Made by a program: the position numbers and the translations under genes. Shown here in pieces: positions 40,664 to 50,055 of a DNA stretch of 64,000 nucleotides. The notes under the pieces are model-generated. The model saw nothing but the letters and a program-made list of their open reading frames with translations, was not told the DNA's origin and did not search any database. Origin of the DNA: Thalassospiraceae bacterium LMO-SO8 (GTDB lineage Bacteria > Pseudomonadota > Alphaproteobacteria > Rhodospirillales > Casp-alpha2); contig CP134226.1 of the NCBI GenBank assembly GCA_031655335.1, forward strand, positions 3,778,001 to 3,842,000, written 5' to 3'. How positions within the stretch are numbered: position 1 is the first letter of the stretch; each line of letters begins with the position of its first letter.

Positions 40664-43585
40664 TCAGTGCCCGCCTCCCGGCTTCTTGAAATCCGCGCCA
40701 TAGCGCAGAATGTCCGGCCGCTTGCGCAGCCCCGGGGGCAATGTCAGGGGCGCCGGCTTGGGCCAGGTTTCCGCGGCTTCTTCCGGCTTGGCCTTTTCGA
40801 TGCGCACACGCAGATCGTACCAGGCCGCCTGCCCGGTCACCGGGTCCGAATTGGAATACCGGTAGCCGGCACGTTCCGGCAGCAGTTCGGAAATGATGTG
40901 GTTCAAAAGGAATCCTTTGGTCGCCTCGCCAGCGTCCTTGTCCAGGTTCCAGGCCCCGGCCCGCTTGCCGATGGCGTTCCAGGTCCAGACCGTGTGTTTG
41001 TTGACCCCGTCCATCAGCGCCGCCTGCGCCTTGACCCGGCCGTGGTAGCTTTCGATCCATACCCAGTCGCCGTCCTCGATGCCGTGTTTGGCGGCCACTT
41101 CCATGCCCACGTAAAGCTTGTTGGACCCGGTGATCTGGCGCAGCCAGGCGTTCTGCGACCCCCAGGAATGGTACATCTGCATGGGCCGCTGGGTCAGGGC
41201 ATGCAGCGGGAATTCGTCCGTGTCGATCATCGAGCCCTCGAACGGCGGGTACCAGATCGGGATGGGGTCGAAATAGGCGTCGATACGCGCCCGGTCCTTT
41301 TCCGGCGGCTGGTTCGGGCCGTGGCCGCGGGCGGCCAGACGGAATCGTTGCAGGGGTTCGGAATACAGCTGGAACACCACCTGATCGGCATGGCCCATGA
41401 ACCCGGCCTCGGTCGCCCAGTCCAGATAGGACCTGTTGGCCATCTTGAAGAACCGCGCCTCGGCGGGGATCTTGTGGCTGAAGAAGCAGCCGTTCTCGAT
41501 GTACTTGTTCAACTGGTCGGGATTGGCCTCGCCCTTGGCGGTCTTCTCCCCGTCCTTGCCGCGCCAGCCGATCAGCGACCCGATACCGGGCGCGCGCATA
41601 TGGTTGACGATGTAGTCGGCATAGCCGCCCGGGTATTTGGGTTCGCCATATGTCTTGACCATGCCCGGCAAGCCTAAGCGCACGCCCAGGTCGAGCAACA
41701 CCGTCTGGAACGGGCGCACGTCACGGTCGGGCTCGATCACCGGCTGACGGATGGCATCCTGGGCGGCATCGGCCTCCGAGATCGGCCGATCCAGAAGCGA
41801 AATGCAGTCCCAGCGTTCAAGATAGGTGGTGTCAGGCAGGATCAGGTCCGCGTAAGCCACCATTTCCGAGTAGTAGGCATCGGAATAGATGATGCGGGGA
41901 ATTTTGTATTCGCCCGTTTCCTCGTTCCTGGCGGTCAACATGTCCGCCACGCCCGAAGAATTCATGGTCGAATTCCAGCTCATGTTGGCCATGAACATGA
42001 ACAGGGTATCGATGGGGTACGGATCGCCGTTGGCCGCGTTGGTGATGACCATGTGCATCATGCCGTGGGCCGACAGCGGGTATTCCCAGGAAAAGGCCTT
42101 GTCGATGCGCCGGGGCGTGCCGTCGGCGTTGACGATCAGATCTTCCGGTCCCGTCGGGAAGCCCAAGGGGGCGCCCTGCATCGGCGCCCCGGCGCCAACC
42201 TGGCCCGGCTTGCCCGTGGGCTTCAGCGGCGGTGGTGCCGTCTTGGGGAACGGCGGCTTGTAGCGGAACCCCCCGGGGCAGTCGATGGTGCCCAGGATCA
42301 TCTGCAGCACATGCAGCGCGCGGCAGGTGTGGAAACCGTTGGAATGGGCCGAAATGCCGCGCATGGCGTGGAACGCCACGGGGCGGCCGATCATCTTGTC
42401 GTGCTTGCGCCCGGCCCAGTCGGTCCAGGGCTGATCGATCTCGATGGTTTCCTCGAACGCGACCTGGGCCAGTTCGGCGGCGATGCGGCGAATGGTTTCG
42501 ACCGGAATCCCGGTTTCCTCGGCCACGGCGTCGGGGGCGTATTTCTTGTCGAGGTACCGTTCGGCCATGATCTGAAAGGCCGGCACGGCGCGCCGCCCGT
42601 CGGGCAGGGTGACGTCGGCGACCAGGGCCGGTTTGGTGTCGATGGCGTTGGCGTCGGCCATGGCCTTCTTCTCGCCGTCCCAGGCGACCGGCTTGCCGTC
42701 GCCGTCGCGCACGAACAGGCCGTCGTCGGCCGATCCCGGCGCCTGGATCACCAGCCAGTGCGCGTTGGAATAGCGGACCAGATAGTCCTCGTCGATCTTG
42801 CCGGCGGTCAGCAACTGGTGGATCAGCGACATCACGAACAGGCCGTCGGTGCCCGGGCGGATGCCGATCCATTCGTCGGCGATGGCCGAATAGCCCGAAC
42901 GCACCGGGTTGACGGAAACGAACTTCGCCCCCCGGTTCTTGATCTTGCTGAGGCCTATCTTGATGGGGTTGGAATCATGATCCTCGGCAACGCCGAACAT
43001 CATGAAGTATTTGGTGCGGTCCCAGTCCGGCTCGCCGAATTCCCAGAAGCTGCCGCCGATGGTGTAAAGCCCGGCCGCCGCCATGTTGACGGAACAGAAC
43101 CCGCCGTGGGCGGCGAAGTTGGGCGTGCCGAACTGCGACGCCCACCAGCCGGTCAGCGCCTGGCTTTGGTCACGCCCGGTGAAGAAGGCGAGCTTGCGCG
43201 GATCCGTGGCGCGGATGCGCGCCAGCCAATCCGTCGCCGTCTCCAGCGCCTCTTCCCATTCGATTTCCTTGAATTCCCCGGACCCGCGCGGGCCGACGCG
43301 CTTCAGCGGCTTGGTCAGTTTGGCCGGGGAATTCTGGGTCATGATCCCGGCCGAGCCCTTGGCGCAGAGCACGCCCTTGTTGATGGGATGCTCCGGATTG
43401 CCTTGAATGTAGCGAATCTGGCCGTTCTTCAGATGCACCTTGATGCCGCAGCGGCAGGCGCACATGTAGCAGGTCGTGCATTTGACTTCATCGCCAACCT
43501 CGGGGGAGGTGTCGACCGGGCTCTCCGTATGTCCGTTCGAGGCCGTATGTCCGCCCGTGGTCTTTTTATCGTCGTTCGACGCCAT
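40664..43585 (-). CDS. soeA: Sulfite dehydrogenase molybdopterin subunit SoeA
   Basis: A 973-residue molybdopterin oxidoreductase of the DMSO reductase superfamily, expected to oxidise sulfite to sulfate and pass electrons to quinone. The N-terminal [4Fe-4S] motif includes C39-x2-C42-x3-C46 and C74, then the Mo-bis-MGD domains and the C-terminal molydop-binding domain. There is no twin-arginine signal, so the enzyme is cytoplasmic, as in Allochromatium SoeABC. That and the SoeB/SoeC partners distinguish it from periplasmic Tat-exported PhsA/PsrA and DmsA. The start MASNDDKKTT is chosen; a longer frame to 43666 lacks support. Divergent from the sulfate assimilation genes. Confidence 0.85.
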   Translation of the reverse strand: MASNDDKKTTGGHTASNGHTESPVDTSPEVGDEVKCTTCYMCACRCGIKVHLKNGQIRYIQGNPEHPINKGVLCAKGSAGIMTQNSPAKLTKPLKRVGPRGSGEFKEIEWEEALETATDWLARIRATDPRKLAFFTGRDQSQALTGWWASQFGTPNFAAHGGFCSVNMAAAGLYTIGGSFWEFGEPDWDRTKYFMMFGVAEDHDSNPIKIGLSKIKNRGAKFVSVNPVRSGYSAIADEWIGIRPGTDGLFVMSLIHQLLTAGKIDEDYLVRYSNAHWLVIQAPGSADDGLFVRDGDGKPVAWDGEKKAMADANAIDTKPALVADVTLPDGRRAVPAFQIMAERYLDKKYAPDAVAEETGIPVETIRRIAAELAQVAFEETIEIDQPWTDWAGRKHDKMIGRPVAFHAMRGISAHSNGFHTCRALHVLQMILGTIDCPGGFRYKPPFPKTAPPPLKPTGKPGQVGAGAPMQGAPLGFPTGPEDLIVNADGTPRRIDKAFSWEYPLSAHGMMHMVITNAANGDPYPIDTLFMFMANMSWNSTMNSSGVADMLTARNEETGEYKIPRIIYSDAYYSEMVAYADLILPDTTYLERWDCISLLDRPISEADAAQDAIRQPVIEPDRDVRPFQTVLLDLGVRLGLPGMVKTYGEPKYPGGYADYIVNHMRAPGIGSLIGWRGKDGEKTAKGEANPDQLNKYIENGCFFSHKIPAEARFFKMANRSYLDWATEAGFMGHADQVVFQLYSEPLQRFRLAARGHGPNQPPEKDRARIDAYFDPIPIWYPPFEGSMIDTDEFPLHALTQRPMQMYHSWGSQNAWLRQITGSNKLYVGMEVAAKHGIEDGDWVWIESYHGRVKAQAALMDGVNKHTVWTWNAIGKRAGAWNLDKDAGEATKGFLLNHIISELLPERAGYRYSNSDPVTGQAAWYDLRVRIEKAKPEEAAETWPKPAPLTLPPGLRKRPDILRYGADFKKPGGGH

Positions 43586-43637
43586 TGTTTCCAACCCCGA
43601 TGGAGGCGCATTGGCCTCGGCTGTTGATCTGGCACGA

Positions 43638-43666
43638 TTGCTAACGGTCCACCCCTGGGCTGTCAA
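43638..43666 (-). promoter_or_regulatory. Promoter of soeABC
   Basis: TTGACA and TAGCAA on the minus strand with a 17-bp spacer. The predicted start is about 46 nt before the soeA ATG. Confidence 0.55.
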
Positions 43667-43790
43667 TCAGCCCATGGACGCCGCGCCCCCCTTGTTTCCA
43701 GACAGGCATATTACCCGCCGCGCAAATCGGATGACGATCCAACCCGGGGAATTAGGTGGGTCCAGGCGGATCATCGCTGGCGGGAGCCAA

Positions 43791-43811
43791 ATTACAAATA
43801 CATTTTGTAAT
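43791..43811 (+). promoter_or_regulatory. Palindromic operator candidate upstream of cysH
   Basis: A perfect 8-bp inverted repeat ATTACAAA/TTTGTAAT with a 5-bp spacer, about 95 bp before the cysH start, in an AT-rich stretch. It has the size and symmetry of a dimeric repressor or activator site. The regulator is unknown. Confidence 0.5.
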
Positions 43812-43906
43812 ACAAGTTTATTTTACAATATTTTATAAAATTTTTATTGATTCCACAGTTTATATTGATACAAATTCCATCCCCCATGACGGCAAGGCCT
43901 TTTCCC

Positions 43907-44665
43907 ATGTCCACTTCCACGCCCGTTTCCTCCCAACCGGCCGCCCCGCCCCCCTCCCTACCGACGGCGCTGAACATTGATGCGTTGGACCGGCTGCTGG
44001 CCCCCCTGAATACGGAACAGTTGCTGCGTCAGGTGATCTTGGACGCCTTTCCGGGCCGCACCGTGGTCACCACGTCGTTCGGGGCCGAGTCGGCGGTCCT
44101 GCTTGCCCTGATTGCCGGGATCGCCCCGGCGACGCCGGTGGTGTTCCTGGATACGGGTTATCTGTTCGCGCAGACCCTGACGTACCGTGATCGTCTGGTC
44201 GACCACCTGGGCCTCACGGATGTCCGCACGGTCGTCCCCGACCCTGACGATCTCGCCCGCGAAGACCCCAAGGGCGATCTGCACAAGCACGATCCCGACC
44301 GCTGCTGCCGGCTGCGCAAGGACATCCCGCTGGAGAACGCGCTGGGCGGGTTCGACGTATGGATTTCCGGACGCAAACGGTTTCACGGCGGGGACCGCGC
44401 GACCCTGCCCCGGGTCGAGGTCGATGGCCGTTACCTGAAGGTCAACCCCCTCGCCGACTGGAGCGAGGCCGCCATCGCCGACGCCTTCGCCAACGCCGGC
44501 TTGCCGCGCCACCCCCTGATCGATCACGGCTTCACGTCCATCGGCTGCTTTCCGTGCACGGAACCGACCGGAGACGGCGGCTATTCGCGCGCCGGCCGCT
44601 GGACGGGCAGCGACAAGACGGAATGCGGAATCCACACGCCCAAAGTCCGCCGGAATCTGGTGTGA
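43907..44665 (+). CDS. cysH: Adenylylsulfate (APS) reductase, CysH family
   Basis: Reduces adenylylsulfate to sulfite and AMP with thioredoxin as donor. The 252-residue protein has the PP-loop-like N-terminal segment (TTSFGAESAVLLAL, then FLDTGYLF). The Cys pair (RCCRLRK) plus Cys-x2-Cys (GCFPC) bind the [4Fe-4S] cluster that marks APS-type rather than PAPS-type reductases. The catalytic Cys is in KTECGIH near the C-terminus. The start MSTSTPVS is chosen for an AAGG element upstream; an ATG 21 bp earlier is possible. First gene of cysH-cysD-cysNC. Confidence 0.93.
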   Translation: MSTSTPVSSQPAAPPPSLPTALNIDALDRLLAPLNTEQLLRQVILDAFPGRTVVTTSFGAESAVLLALIAGIAPATPVVFLDTGYLFAQTLTYRDRLVDHLGLTDVRTVVPDPDDLAREDPKGDLHKHDPDRCCRLRKDIPLENALGGFDVWISGRKRFHGGDRATLPRVEVDGRYLKVNPLADWSEAAIADAFANAGLPRHPLIDHGFTSIGCFPCTEPTGDGGYSRAGRWTGSDKTECGIHTPKVRRNLV

Positions 44666-44780
44666 ACCCAGCCAATCTTCGGCATATCTCCGGTTTCCGC
44701 CCAATGCAATTTAGGTTACAAGGCCGCGACAGTGCGTGACACGTGCCAAACACGGCTATCGAGGAAAAAGACACCCGATC

Positions 44781-45575
44781 ATGGATGATCTCGACCGCCT
44801 GGAAAGCGAAAGCGTCTTTATCCTGCGCGAGGCCTATCAGGCATTCTCGCGCCTCGGCATGCTGTGGTCGCTCGGCAAGGACTCGAACGTCATGGTCTGG
44901 CTTGCCAAGAAGGCGTTCTTCGGCCATGTCCCGTTTCCCCTGGTGCATGTCGATACGGGCAACAAGTTTCCCGAGATGTACGCCTTCCGCGACCGCTACG
45001 CGGTCGAATGGGGGATCGAGTTGATCGTCGGCGATTGCCCGCCCCTGGAGGAAATGGATCAGGACCTGCCGCCGGCGACACGGCGCGCCCAACGCAAGAC
45101 CAGGGGCCTCAAGGACCTGATCGAGCGCGAGGGGTTTGATGGAATCTGCGCCGGCATCCGCCGCGACGAGGAAGGAACCCGCGCCAAGGAACGCGTGTTC
45201 AGCCCACGCAGCGTCGATGCGGCCTGGGACGTGCGCGACCAGCCGCCCGAGTTGTGGGGCCAGTACAACACGGACTTCCCGCCCGGCACCCATGTGCGCG
45301 TCCATCCCATCCTGCATTGGTCGGAACTGGACATCTGGCGCTACATCGCGCGCGAGGGCATTCCGGTGGTCGATCTTTATTTCGCCAAGAACGGCATGCG
45401 CTACCGTTCCCTCGGCGATCAGGACATCACCCATCCCGTGGCCAGCGAGGCCGCGACCATCGAGGCCATCATCGCCGAACTGGAGCAGACCCACGTCGCC
45501 GAACGCTCTGGCCGTGCCATGGATCACGAGGCGGAAGACTCCTTTGAACGCCTGCGTACCGAAGGCTACATGTGA
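44781..45575 (+). CDS. cysD: Sulfate adenylyltransferase small subunit
   Basis: With CysN, activates sulfate to APS using ATP and GTP. The 264-residue protein has the PP-loop ATP-binding segment [20 protein letters not shown] and the CysD signatures [16 protein letters not shown] and [16 protein letters not shown] use [11 protein letters not shown] because upstream in-frame residues are not conserved. Its stop overlaps the cysNC start by one base (TGATG), so subunit synthesis is coupled. A shorter, normal form compared with the E. coli protein (302 aa). Confidence 0.95.
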   Translation: MDDLDRLESESVFILREAYQAFSRLGMLWSLGKDSNVMVWLAKKAFFGHVPFPLVHVDTGNKFPEMYAFRDRYAVEWGIELIVGDCPPLEEMDQDLPPATRRAQRKTRGLKDLIEREGFDGICAGIRRDEEGTRAKERVFSPRSVDAAWDVRDQPPELWGQYNTDFPPGTHVRVHPILHWSELDIWRYIAREGIPVVDLYFAKNGMRYRSLGDQDITHPVASEAATIEAIIAELEQTHVAERSGRAMDHEAEDSFERLRTEGYM

Positions 45576-47479
45576 TGACCGCCGTCCCCGCAACCGCAAC
45601 CCGCAAGCCCGTGGTCAAGATCGTCTTCGCCGGCCACGTCGATCACGGCAAATCGACCCTGCTGGGCCGCCTGCTGACCGACCTGGGCGCCCTTCCCGAA
45701 GGCAAGCTGGAATCCGTCGCCGAAAGCTGCAAGCGGCGCGGCGTCGTGTTTGAGTGGGCGTTCCTGCTGGACGCGCTGCGGGCCGAACGGGACCAGGGCA
45801 TCACCATCGATTCAACCCAGGTCCAGGCCGAAACGGAAACCCGCCGCTTCGTCTTCATCGACGCGCCGGGCCATCACGAATTCATCAAGAACATGGTCAC
45901 CGGCGCGGCCCAGGCGGATGCCGCGGTGCTGCTGGTCGACGCCAAGGACGGCCTGCAGGCCGAAACACAGCGTCATGCCTTCCTGCTGGGTATTCTCGGC
46001 ATCCGTGACGTCATCGTCGCCGTGACCAAGATGGATCTGGTCGGATACGATCAGGCCCGGTTCGACGATCTGGCGGGCCAGGTGACGGCGCATCTCGCCT
46101 CCCTCGGGTTCGACGCGGACCACGTGAAGGTCATCCCCGTCGCCGCCCGCGACGGCGAAAACATCCTGACACGGGGCACCGCCATGCCTTGGTATTCAGG
46201 CCCCGCGCTGATCCAACGCCTGGACGCCCTGACCCCTGGCACCGCCGCCGCCGACGCGGCCGCCGCGCCGCTGCGCTTCATCGTGCAGGGCGTGTACAAA
46301 TTCGACGAACGGCGCATCCTTGCCGGGCGCATCCTGTCCGGCAGCCTGGCCGTCGGCGACGATATCCAGTTCTCGCCGGGCAACCGCCGCGGCCGGATCA
46401 AGAGCATTGAGACCTGGCCCACCCCGGCGGACCCGGCGGACCGCCCCACCCGGGCCGGAACCGGACAGTCGGTCGGCATCACCCTGGATCAGCAGGCGTT
46501 CATCGAACGCGGCGCCGTCGGCGCCCATCCGGCAACGCCCCCCCACCTGATCAACGCGTTGCGCGGCCGCATCGTATGGTTCGGCGCCGAACCCCTGACC
46601 CCTGGCGGGCGCTACAAGATGAAGCTGAACGCGGCCGAACACCTGTGCATCGCCGAGACGATCGAACACGTCCTCGACACCGGGGATCTGTCGACATCCG
46701 CGTCGGCGATGGTCAGCCGCAACCAGATCGCCGACGTGGTGTTCCGCGCCCGTGGACTCATGGCGGCGGACGCCCATGGCGAAGCGCCGCAGACCGGGCG
46801 GTTCGTCCTGGTCGCCGATCATCGCATCGTCGGCTGCGGCCTGATCGACCTTGAAGGCTTCGCCGCCGAAGGGCACGAACGGTCGCCGAAGTCGGAAAAC
46901 ATCCTGCGCGTCGAGCACCGCATCGACATGCCGGAACGCTGGGCCGCCAACGGCCATAAAAGCGGCATTCTGTGGTTTACGGGCCTGTCCGGATCGGGCA
47001 AATCGACCCTGGCGGTACGGCTGGAGGAAGCCTTGTTCCGGCGCGGCAAGCAGGTCTTCGTGCTGGACGGCGACAATGTCCGCCACGGACTCTGCGCCGA
47101 TCTGGGCTTTTCCCCCGACGACCGGCAGGAAAACATCCGTCGCGTCGGCGAGCTGGCGCAAATCCTGGCCCATGCCGGGTTCATCGTCGTGACGGCCTTC
47201 ATTTCCCCTTATCGGGCCGACCGCGACGGCGTGCGCGCCCGCGCGGGCGACCTGTTCCACGAAATCCACGTGGCCGCGAACCTGGACGTCTGCGAACGGC
47301 GCGACCCCAAGGGGCTCTACAAGAAAGCCCGGACCGGGGAAATTCCCGAATTCACGGGCATTTCAGCCCCCTATGAAGCGCCCCACGCTCCCGAGCTGGT
47401 CATCGACACGGCCAATCTGGAGGTCGACGCCTGCGTCGAGCGTCTGGTGGAATACGCGCTGGCGGCGTTCGAGGCGTAA
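45575..47479 (+). CDS. cysNC: Bifunctional sulfate adenylyltransferase large subunit / APS kinase
   Basis: A 634-residue fusion. The N-terminal CysN part (residues 1-about 440) is an EF-Tu-like GTPase: [27 protein letters not shown] and TKMD. It drives APS synthesis with CysD. The C-terminal CysC part (about 460-634) has the P-loop [21 protein letters not shown] and the Lys/Arg-rich lid and phosphorylates APS to PAPS. Because CysH here is APS-type, the kinase arm likely supplies PAPS for sulfation rather than sulfite formation. Either ATG 45575 or GTG 45572 could start translation. Confidence 0.94.
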   Translation: MTAVPATATRKPVVKIVFAGHVDHGKSTLLGRLLTDLGALPEGKLESVAESCKRRGVVFEWAFLLDALRAERDQGITIDSTQVQAETETRRFVFIDAPGHHEFIKNMVTGAAQADAAVLLVDAKDGLQAETQRHAFLLGILGIRDVIVAVTKMDLVGYDQARFDDLAGQVTAHLASLGFDADHVKVIPVAARDGENILTRGTAMPWYSGPALIQRLDALTPGTAAADAAAAPLRFIVQGVYKFDERRILAGRILSGSLAVGDDIQFSPGNRRGRIKSIETWPTPADPADRPTRAGTGQSVGITLDQQAFIERGAVGAHPATPPHLINALRGRIVWFGAEPLTPGGRYKMKLNAAEHLCIAETIEHVLDTGDLSTSASAMVSRNQIADVVFRARGLMAADAHGEAPQTGRFVLVADHRIVGCGLIDLEGFAAEGHERSPKSENILRVEHRIDMPERWAANGHKSGILWFTGLSGSGKSTLAVRLEEALFRRGKQVFVLDGDNVRHGLCADLGFSPDDRQENIRRVGELAQILAHAGFIVVTAFISPYRADRDGVRARAGDLFHEIHVAANLDVCERRDPKGLYKKARTGEIPEFTGISAPYEAPHAPELVIDTANLEVDACVERLVEYALAAFEA

Positions 47480-47489
47480 AACGCGGCGA

Positions 47490-49019
47490 TCAACTGGCGC
47501 GTTTGCCGCGCGCCGCCATTTCCGTGAGGAAACTTTCCGTCGATCCGGCCTTGAGGAACGAATAGGCGCAGCCCAGTACTCGATCCTTGCGCTCACCCTC
47601 TTCCGGGCAGGTTTTTTCCGGAATGCGTGGCTTGCCGTCGGCGGCATCCTGGTCCTCGCCGGGAAGCGCCCCCGGCAGGTCCTTTTCCCGTTGCGACGGG
47701 TCCTGGGCTTCCGGCTGGATGACGATATCGGGATGCACACCCTCGGCCTGGATGGTGTGACCGGACGGCGAATAGTAAAGCGCGGTGGTCAAGCGCAGCG
47801 CCCCTTCCACCGGCAGCGGCATGATGGTCTGCACGGACCCCTTGCCGAACGACCGTGTTCCCATGACCGTCGCCCGGCCGTGATACTGTAGAGCGCTGGC
47901 GACGATCTCCGACGCCGAGGCCGATCCGCCATTGATCAGCACGACGATCGGCAGGTTGCGGGCAAGGTCGCCGGGCCGGGCGTCATAATTGCGCTGGTTT
48001 TCGGCCGTGCGGCCGCGCACGGAAACGATCCCGCCCTTGTCCAGAAAGCTGTCGGCGAGGATCAGCGATTGATCCAGCAAGCCGCCCGGGTTCGAACGCA
48101 GGTCCAGGACAACGCCCCGGATCTGGGTGTTCGGCTGGGTGCGCAATTCCGCCATGGCCTTGGCGATGCCGCTTTCGACCTTTTCCGAGAACCGCGTGAC
48201 CCGGACATAACCGATGTCGCCGTCGACCCGCCACCGCACGGCACGTACCTTGATCACCGCGCGCACCACGGTGACGTCGAATTCGGGCTGGCTGCCGCGG
48301 CGGATGCGCAGCACGATTTCGGTCCCCGGATCGCCGCGCATCTTGGCCACGGCCTCGCTCAGGCTCTTGCCCAGGACCGGATCGCCATCAACGGCGGTGA
48401 TGCGGTCGCCCGATTTCAAACCCGCGCGTTCGGCCGGGGTGTCCTCGATAGGGGAAACGACCTTGACCAGCCCCTCCTCCATCGTCACCTCGATGCCCAG
48501 GCCGCCGAATTCGCCGCGCGTCGTGATGTAGGTTTCCTCGAACTCACGGGCGTTCATGTAGTCGGAATGGGGATCGAGGGACTGCAACATGCCGTCCAGC
48601 GCCTTCTCGACCAGCTCCCGGGGCGCCAGGCTGGCCGGTTCCGGCTTGTCCTTCTCAACGCCCTTGATGGCGGCGTCGATCAGTTCCGCATCGTCGAGAT
48701 CGCGCACATAGGACGCCCGCACCCGGCGAAAGGCAAAGCGGAAATAATCCAGGCGTTCCTCGGCGTCGTGGGTGCTGACGTAGCGGTCATAAACCGCGTT
48801 GAACCGATCAAGCTGCTGACGGGTTTCATCGCTGAGGGCAAGACGGTCGACGCCAAGCGCCTCCATCACGCGGGCGACGCTCGATTGCTGGGCCGTGCAT
48901 CCGGCGATCCCTACCGCCACCCCAAAACCAAGAACCGCCGCCCCCGTCCATGCCAGGGACGCGCGGAGAGTTCTCTTCGGTCTTGGGTCCTGCGGTTTGG
49001 TTTCGCCCGGCCGATCCAT
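47490..49019 (-). CDS. Carboxyl-terminal processing protease (S41 family)
   Basis: A 509-residue periplasmic protease. A lipoprotein signal ends IAGC (Cys at about residue 41), so the protein is probably anchored in a membrane. A PDZ domain (about 165-245; GGLGIEVTMEEGLVKV) precedes the S41 catalytic domain with Ser in NGGSASASEIV and Lys in SFGKGSVQT. Such CtpA/Prc enzymes cut C-terminal tails and process cell-wall enzymes. The C-terminus is acidic and Lys-rich and may contain a disordered region. The ATG overlaps the upstream DHH gene stop by 1 nt (TAATG). Convergent with cysNC, 10 bp apart. Confidence 0.9.
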   Translation of the reverse strand: MDRPGETKPQDPRPKRTLRASLAWTGAAVLGFGVAVGIAGCTAQQSSVARVMEALGVDRLALSDETRQQLDRFNAVYDRYVSTHDAEERLDYFRFAFRRVRASYVRDLDDAELIDAAIKGVEKDKPEPASLAPRELVEKALDGMLQSLDPHSDYMNAREFEETYITTRGEFGGLGIEVTMEEGLVKVVSPIEDTPAERAGLKSGDRITAVDGDPVLGKSLSEAVAKMRGDPGTEIVLRIRRGSQPEFDVTVVRAVIKVRAVRWRVDGDIGYVRVTRFSEKVESGIAKAMAELRTQPNTQIRGVVLDLRSNPGGLLDQSLILADSFLDKGGIVSVRGRTAENQRNYDARPGDLARNLPIVVLINGGSASASEIVASALQYHGRATVMGTRSFGKGSVQTIMPLPVEGALRLTTALYYSPSGHTIQAEGVHPDIVIQPEAQDPSQREKDLPGALPGEDQDAADGKPRIPEKTCPEEGERKDRVLGCAYSFLKAGSTESFLTEMAARGKRAS

Positions 49020-49948
49020 TATCCGTCCGCGGTAATCTGTTCGATCAATTCCCCCAGAATCCGTTCAGCATCCTCATTTTCAACCTGACAGGTCCCTGCA
49101 TTCAGGTGCCCGCCACCACCGTATTTGAGCATCAGTTCACCGACGTTCGTATTCGACGTGCGGTTGAGGATCGATTTTCCTGTCGCGAACACGGTGTTCA
49201 TCTTCTGCATGCCCCACATGACGTGGATCGAGATGTTCGTGTCCGGATACAGCGCGTAGATCATGAACCGGTTGCCGGCGAAGATGGTTTCTTCTTCCCG
49301 CAGGTCAAGCACCACCAGATTGCCGTGCACCGTGGAGCACCGCTTGATCTGATCGATCTGTTTTTCCCGGTGCTCGTTGTATAGCTCCACCCGTTCCTTG
49401 ACATCCGCGAGGTCCAGTATCTGATCGATGGAATGGCCCCGGCAATAGTCGATCAGGTCCATCATCAACTGATAGTTGGAAACCCGAAACTCACGGAATC
49501 GGCCCAACCCCGTGCGTGCGTCCATCAGGAAGTTCATGAGGTCCCAGCCCTGGGGATTGAGGACCTCGTCCTTGTTGAACTGCGCCGCGTCGCCCTTGTC
49601 GACGGCCGCCATCATGTCGTCGGCTACGTTGGGAAACGCCGCCTTGCCGCCGTAATAGTCATAGACGACGCGGGCGGCGGAGGGGGCATCCGGGTCGATG
49701 ATATGATTTTCCGGCTTGTCTTCCATGCGCAGGGTTTCGCTGAGGTGATGGTCGAACGCCAGATGAATCCCGGGAACGTAGGGCAGGTTCGTGGAGATGT
49801 CGCGCTCCGACACCAGGATGGTGCCGTCTTGCATGTCCTTCGGATGGACGAACTTGATATCGTCGATCATATCAAGTTCCTTCAGAAGGACGGCGCAGAC
49901 CAATCCATCGAAGTCGCTTCGGGTAATCAGGCGAAATTTGTCACTCAT
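49019..49948 (-). CDS. DHH-family phosphoesterase
   Basis: A 309-residue protein with DHH motifs: SDFDGLVCAVLL, ERDIS, AFDHHLSE and a PSAARVVYDYYGG stretch. A C-terminal DHHA1 domain ends in the GGGGHLNAGTC motif. DHH enzymes hydrolyse pyrophosphate, polyphosphate, nanoRNA or cyclic dinucleotides; the substrate cannot be told from sequence. There is no signal peptide, so it is cytoplasmic. It is translationally coupled to the downstream S41 protease gene, an association whose meaning is unclear. A link to nucleotide signalling would be speculative. Confidence 0.85.
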   Translation of the reverse strand: MSDKFRLITRSDFDGLVCAVLLKELDMIDDIKFVHPKDMQDGTILVSERDISTNLPYVPGIHLAFDHHLSETLRMEDKPENHIIDPDAPSAARVVYDYYGGKAAFPNVADDMMAAVDKGDAAQFNKDEVLNPQGWDLMNFLMDARTGLGRFREFRVSNYQLMMDLIDYCRGHSIDQILDLADVKERVELYNEHREKQIDQIKRCSTVHGNLVVLDLREEETIFAGNRFMIYALYPDTNISIHVMWGMQKMNTVFATGKSILNRTSNTNVGELMLKYGGGGHLNAGTCQVENEDAERILGELIEQITADG

Positions 49949-50055
49949 AACCTAGTCTTCCCCCGTCTCTGGGCCGATTTTTGATCCCGTTTTGATGTGG
50001 GCTGATATCTGGGCGCAGTTTGCCGGGATTCGTGGCGTTAGGGAACCCAAATCTA

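Larger units (their letters stand above)
43586..43906. promoter_or_regulatory. soeA-cysH divergent intergenic region
   Basis: The 321-bp gap between divergent sulfur operons holds no gene. Near soeA is a sigma70-like promoter, with TTGACA at 43661-43666 and TAGCAA at 43638-43643 on the minus strand, spaced 17 bp. The cysH side is strikingly AT-rich and carries two palindromes. One is ATTACAAA-N5-TTTGTAAT (43791-43811) and the other a 12-bp ATTTTATAAAAT (43830-43841). These look like operator and promoter DNA for cysH. Confidence 0.6.

Noticed and set aside
40664-43585. SoeA as a periplasmic Tat-exported thiosulfate/polysulfide reductase or DMSO reductase
   Set aside because: There is no twin-arginine signal at the N-terminus, and the order with SoeB and SoeC fits the cytoplasmic sulfite dehydrogenase type.
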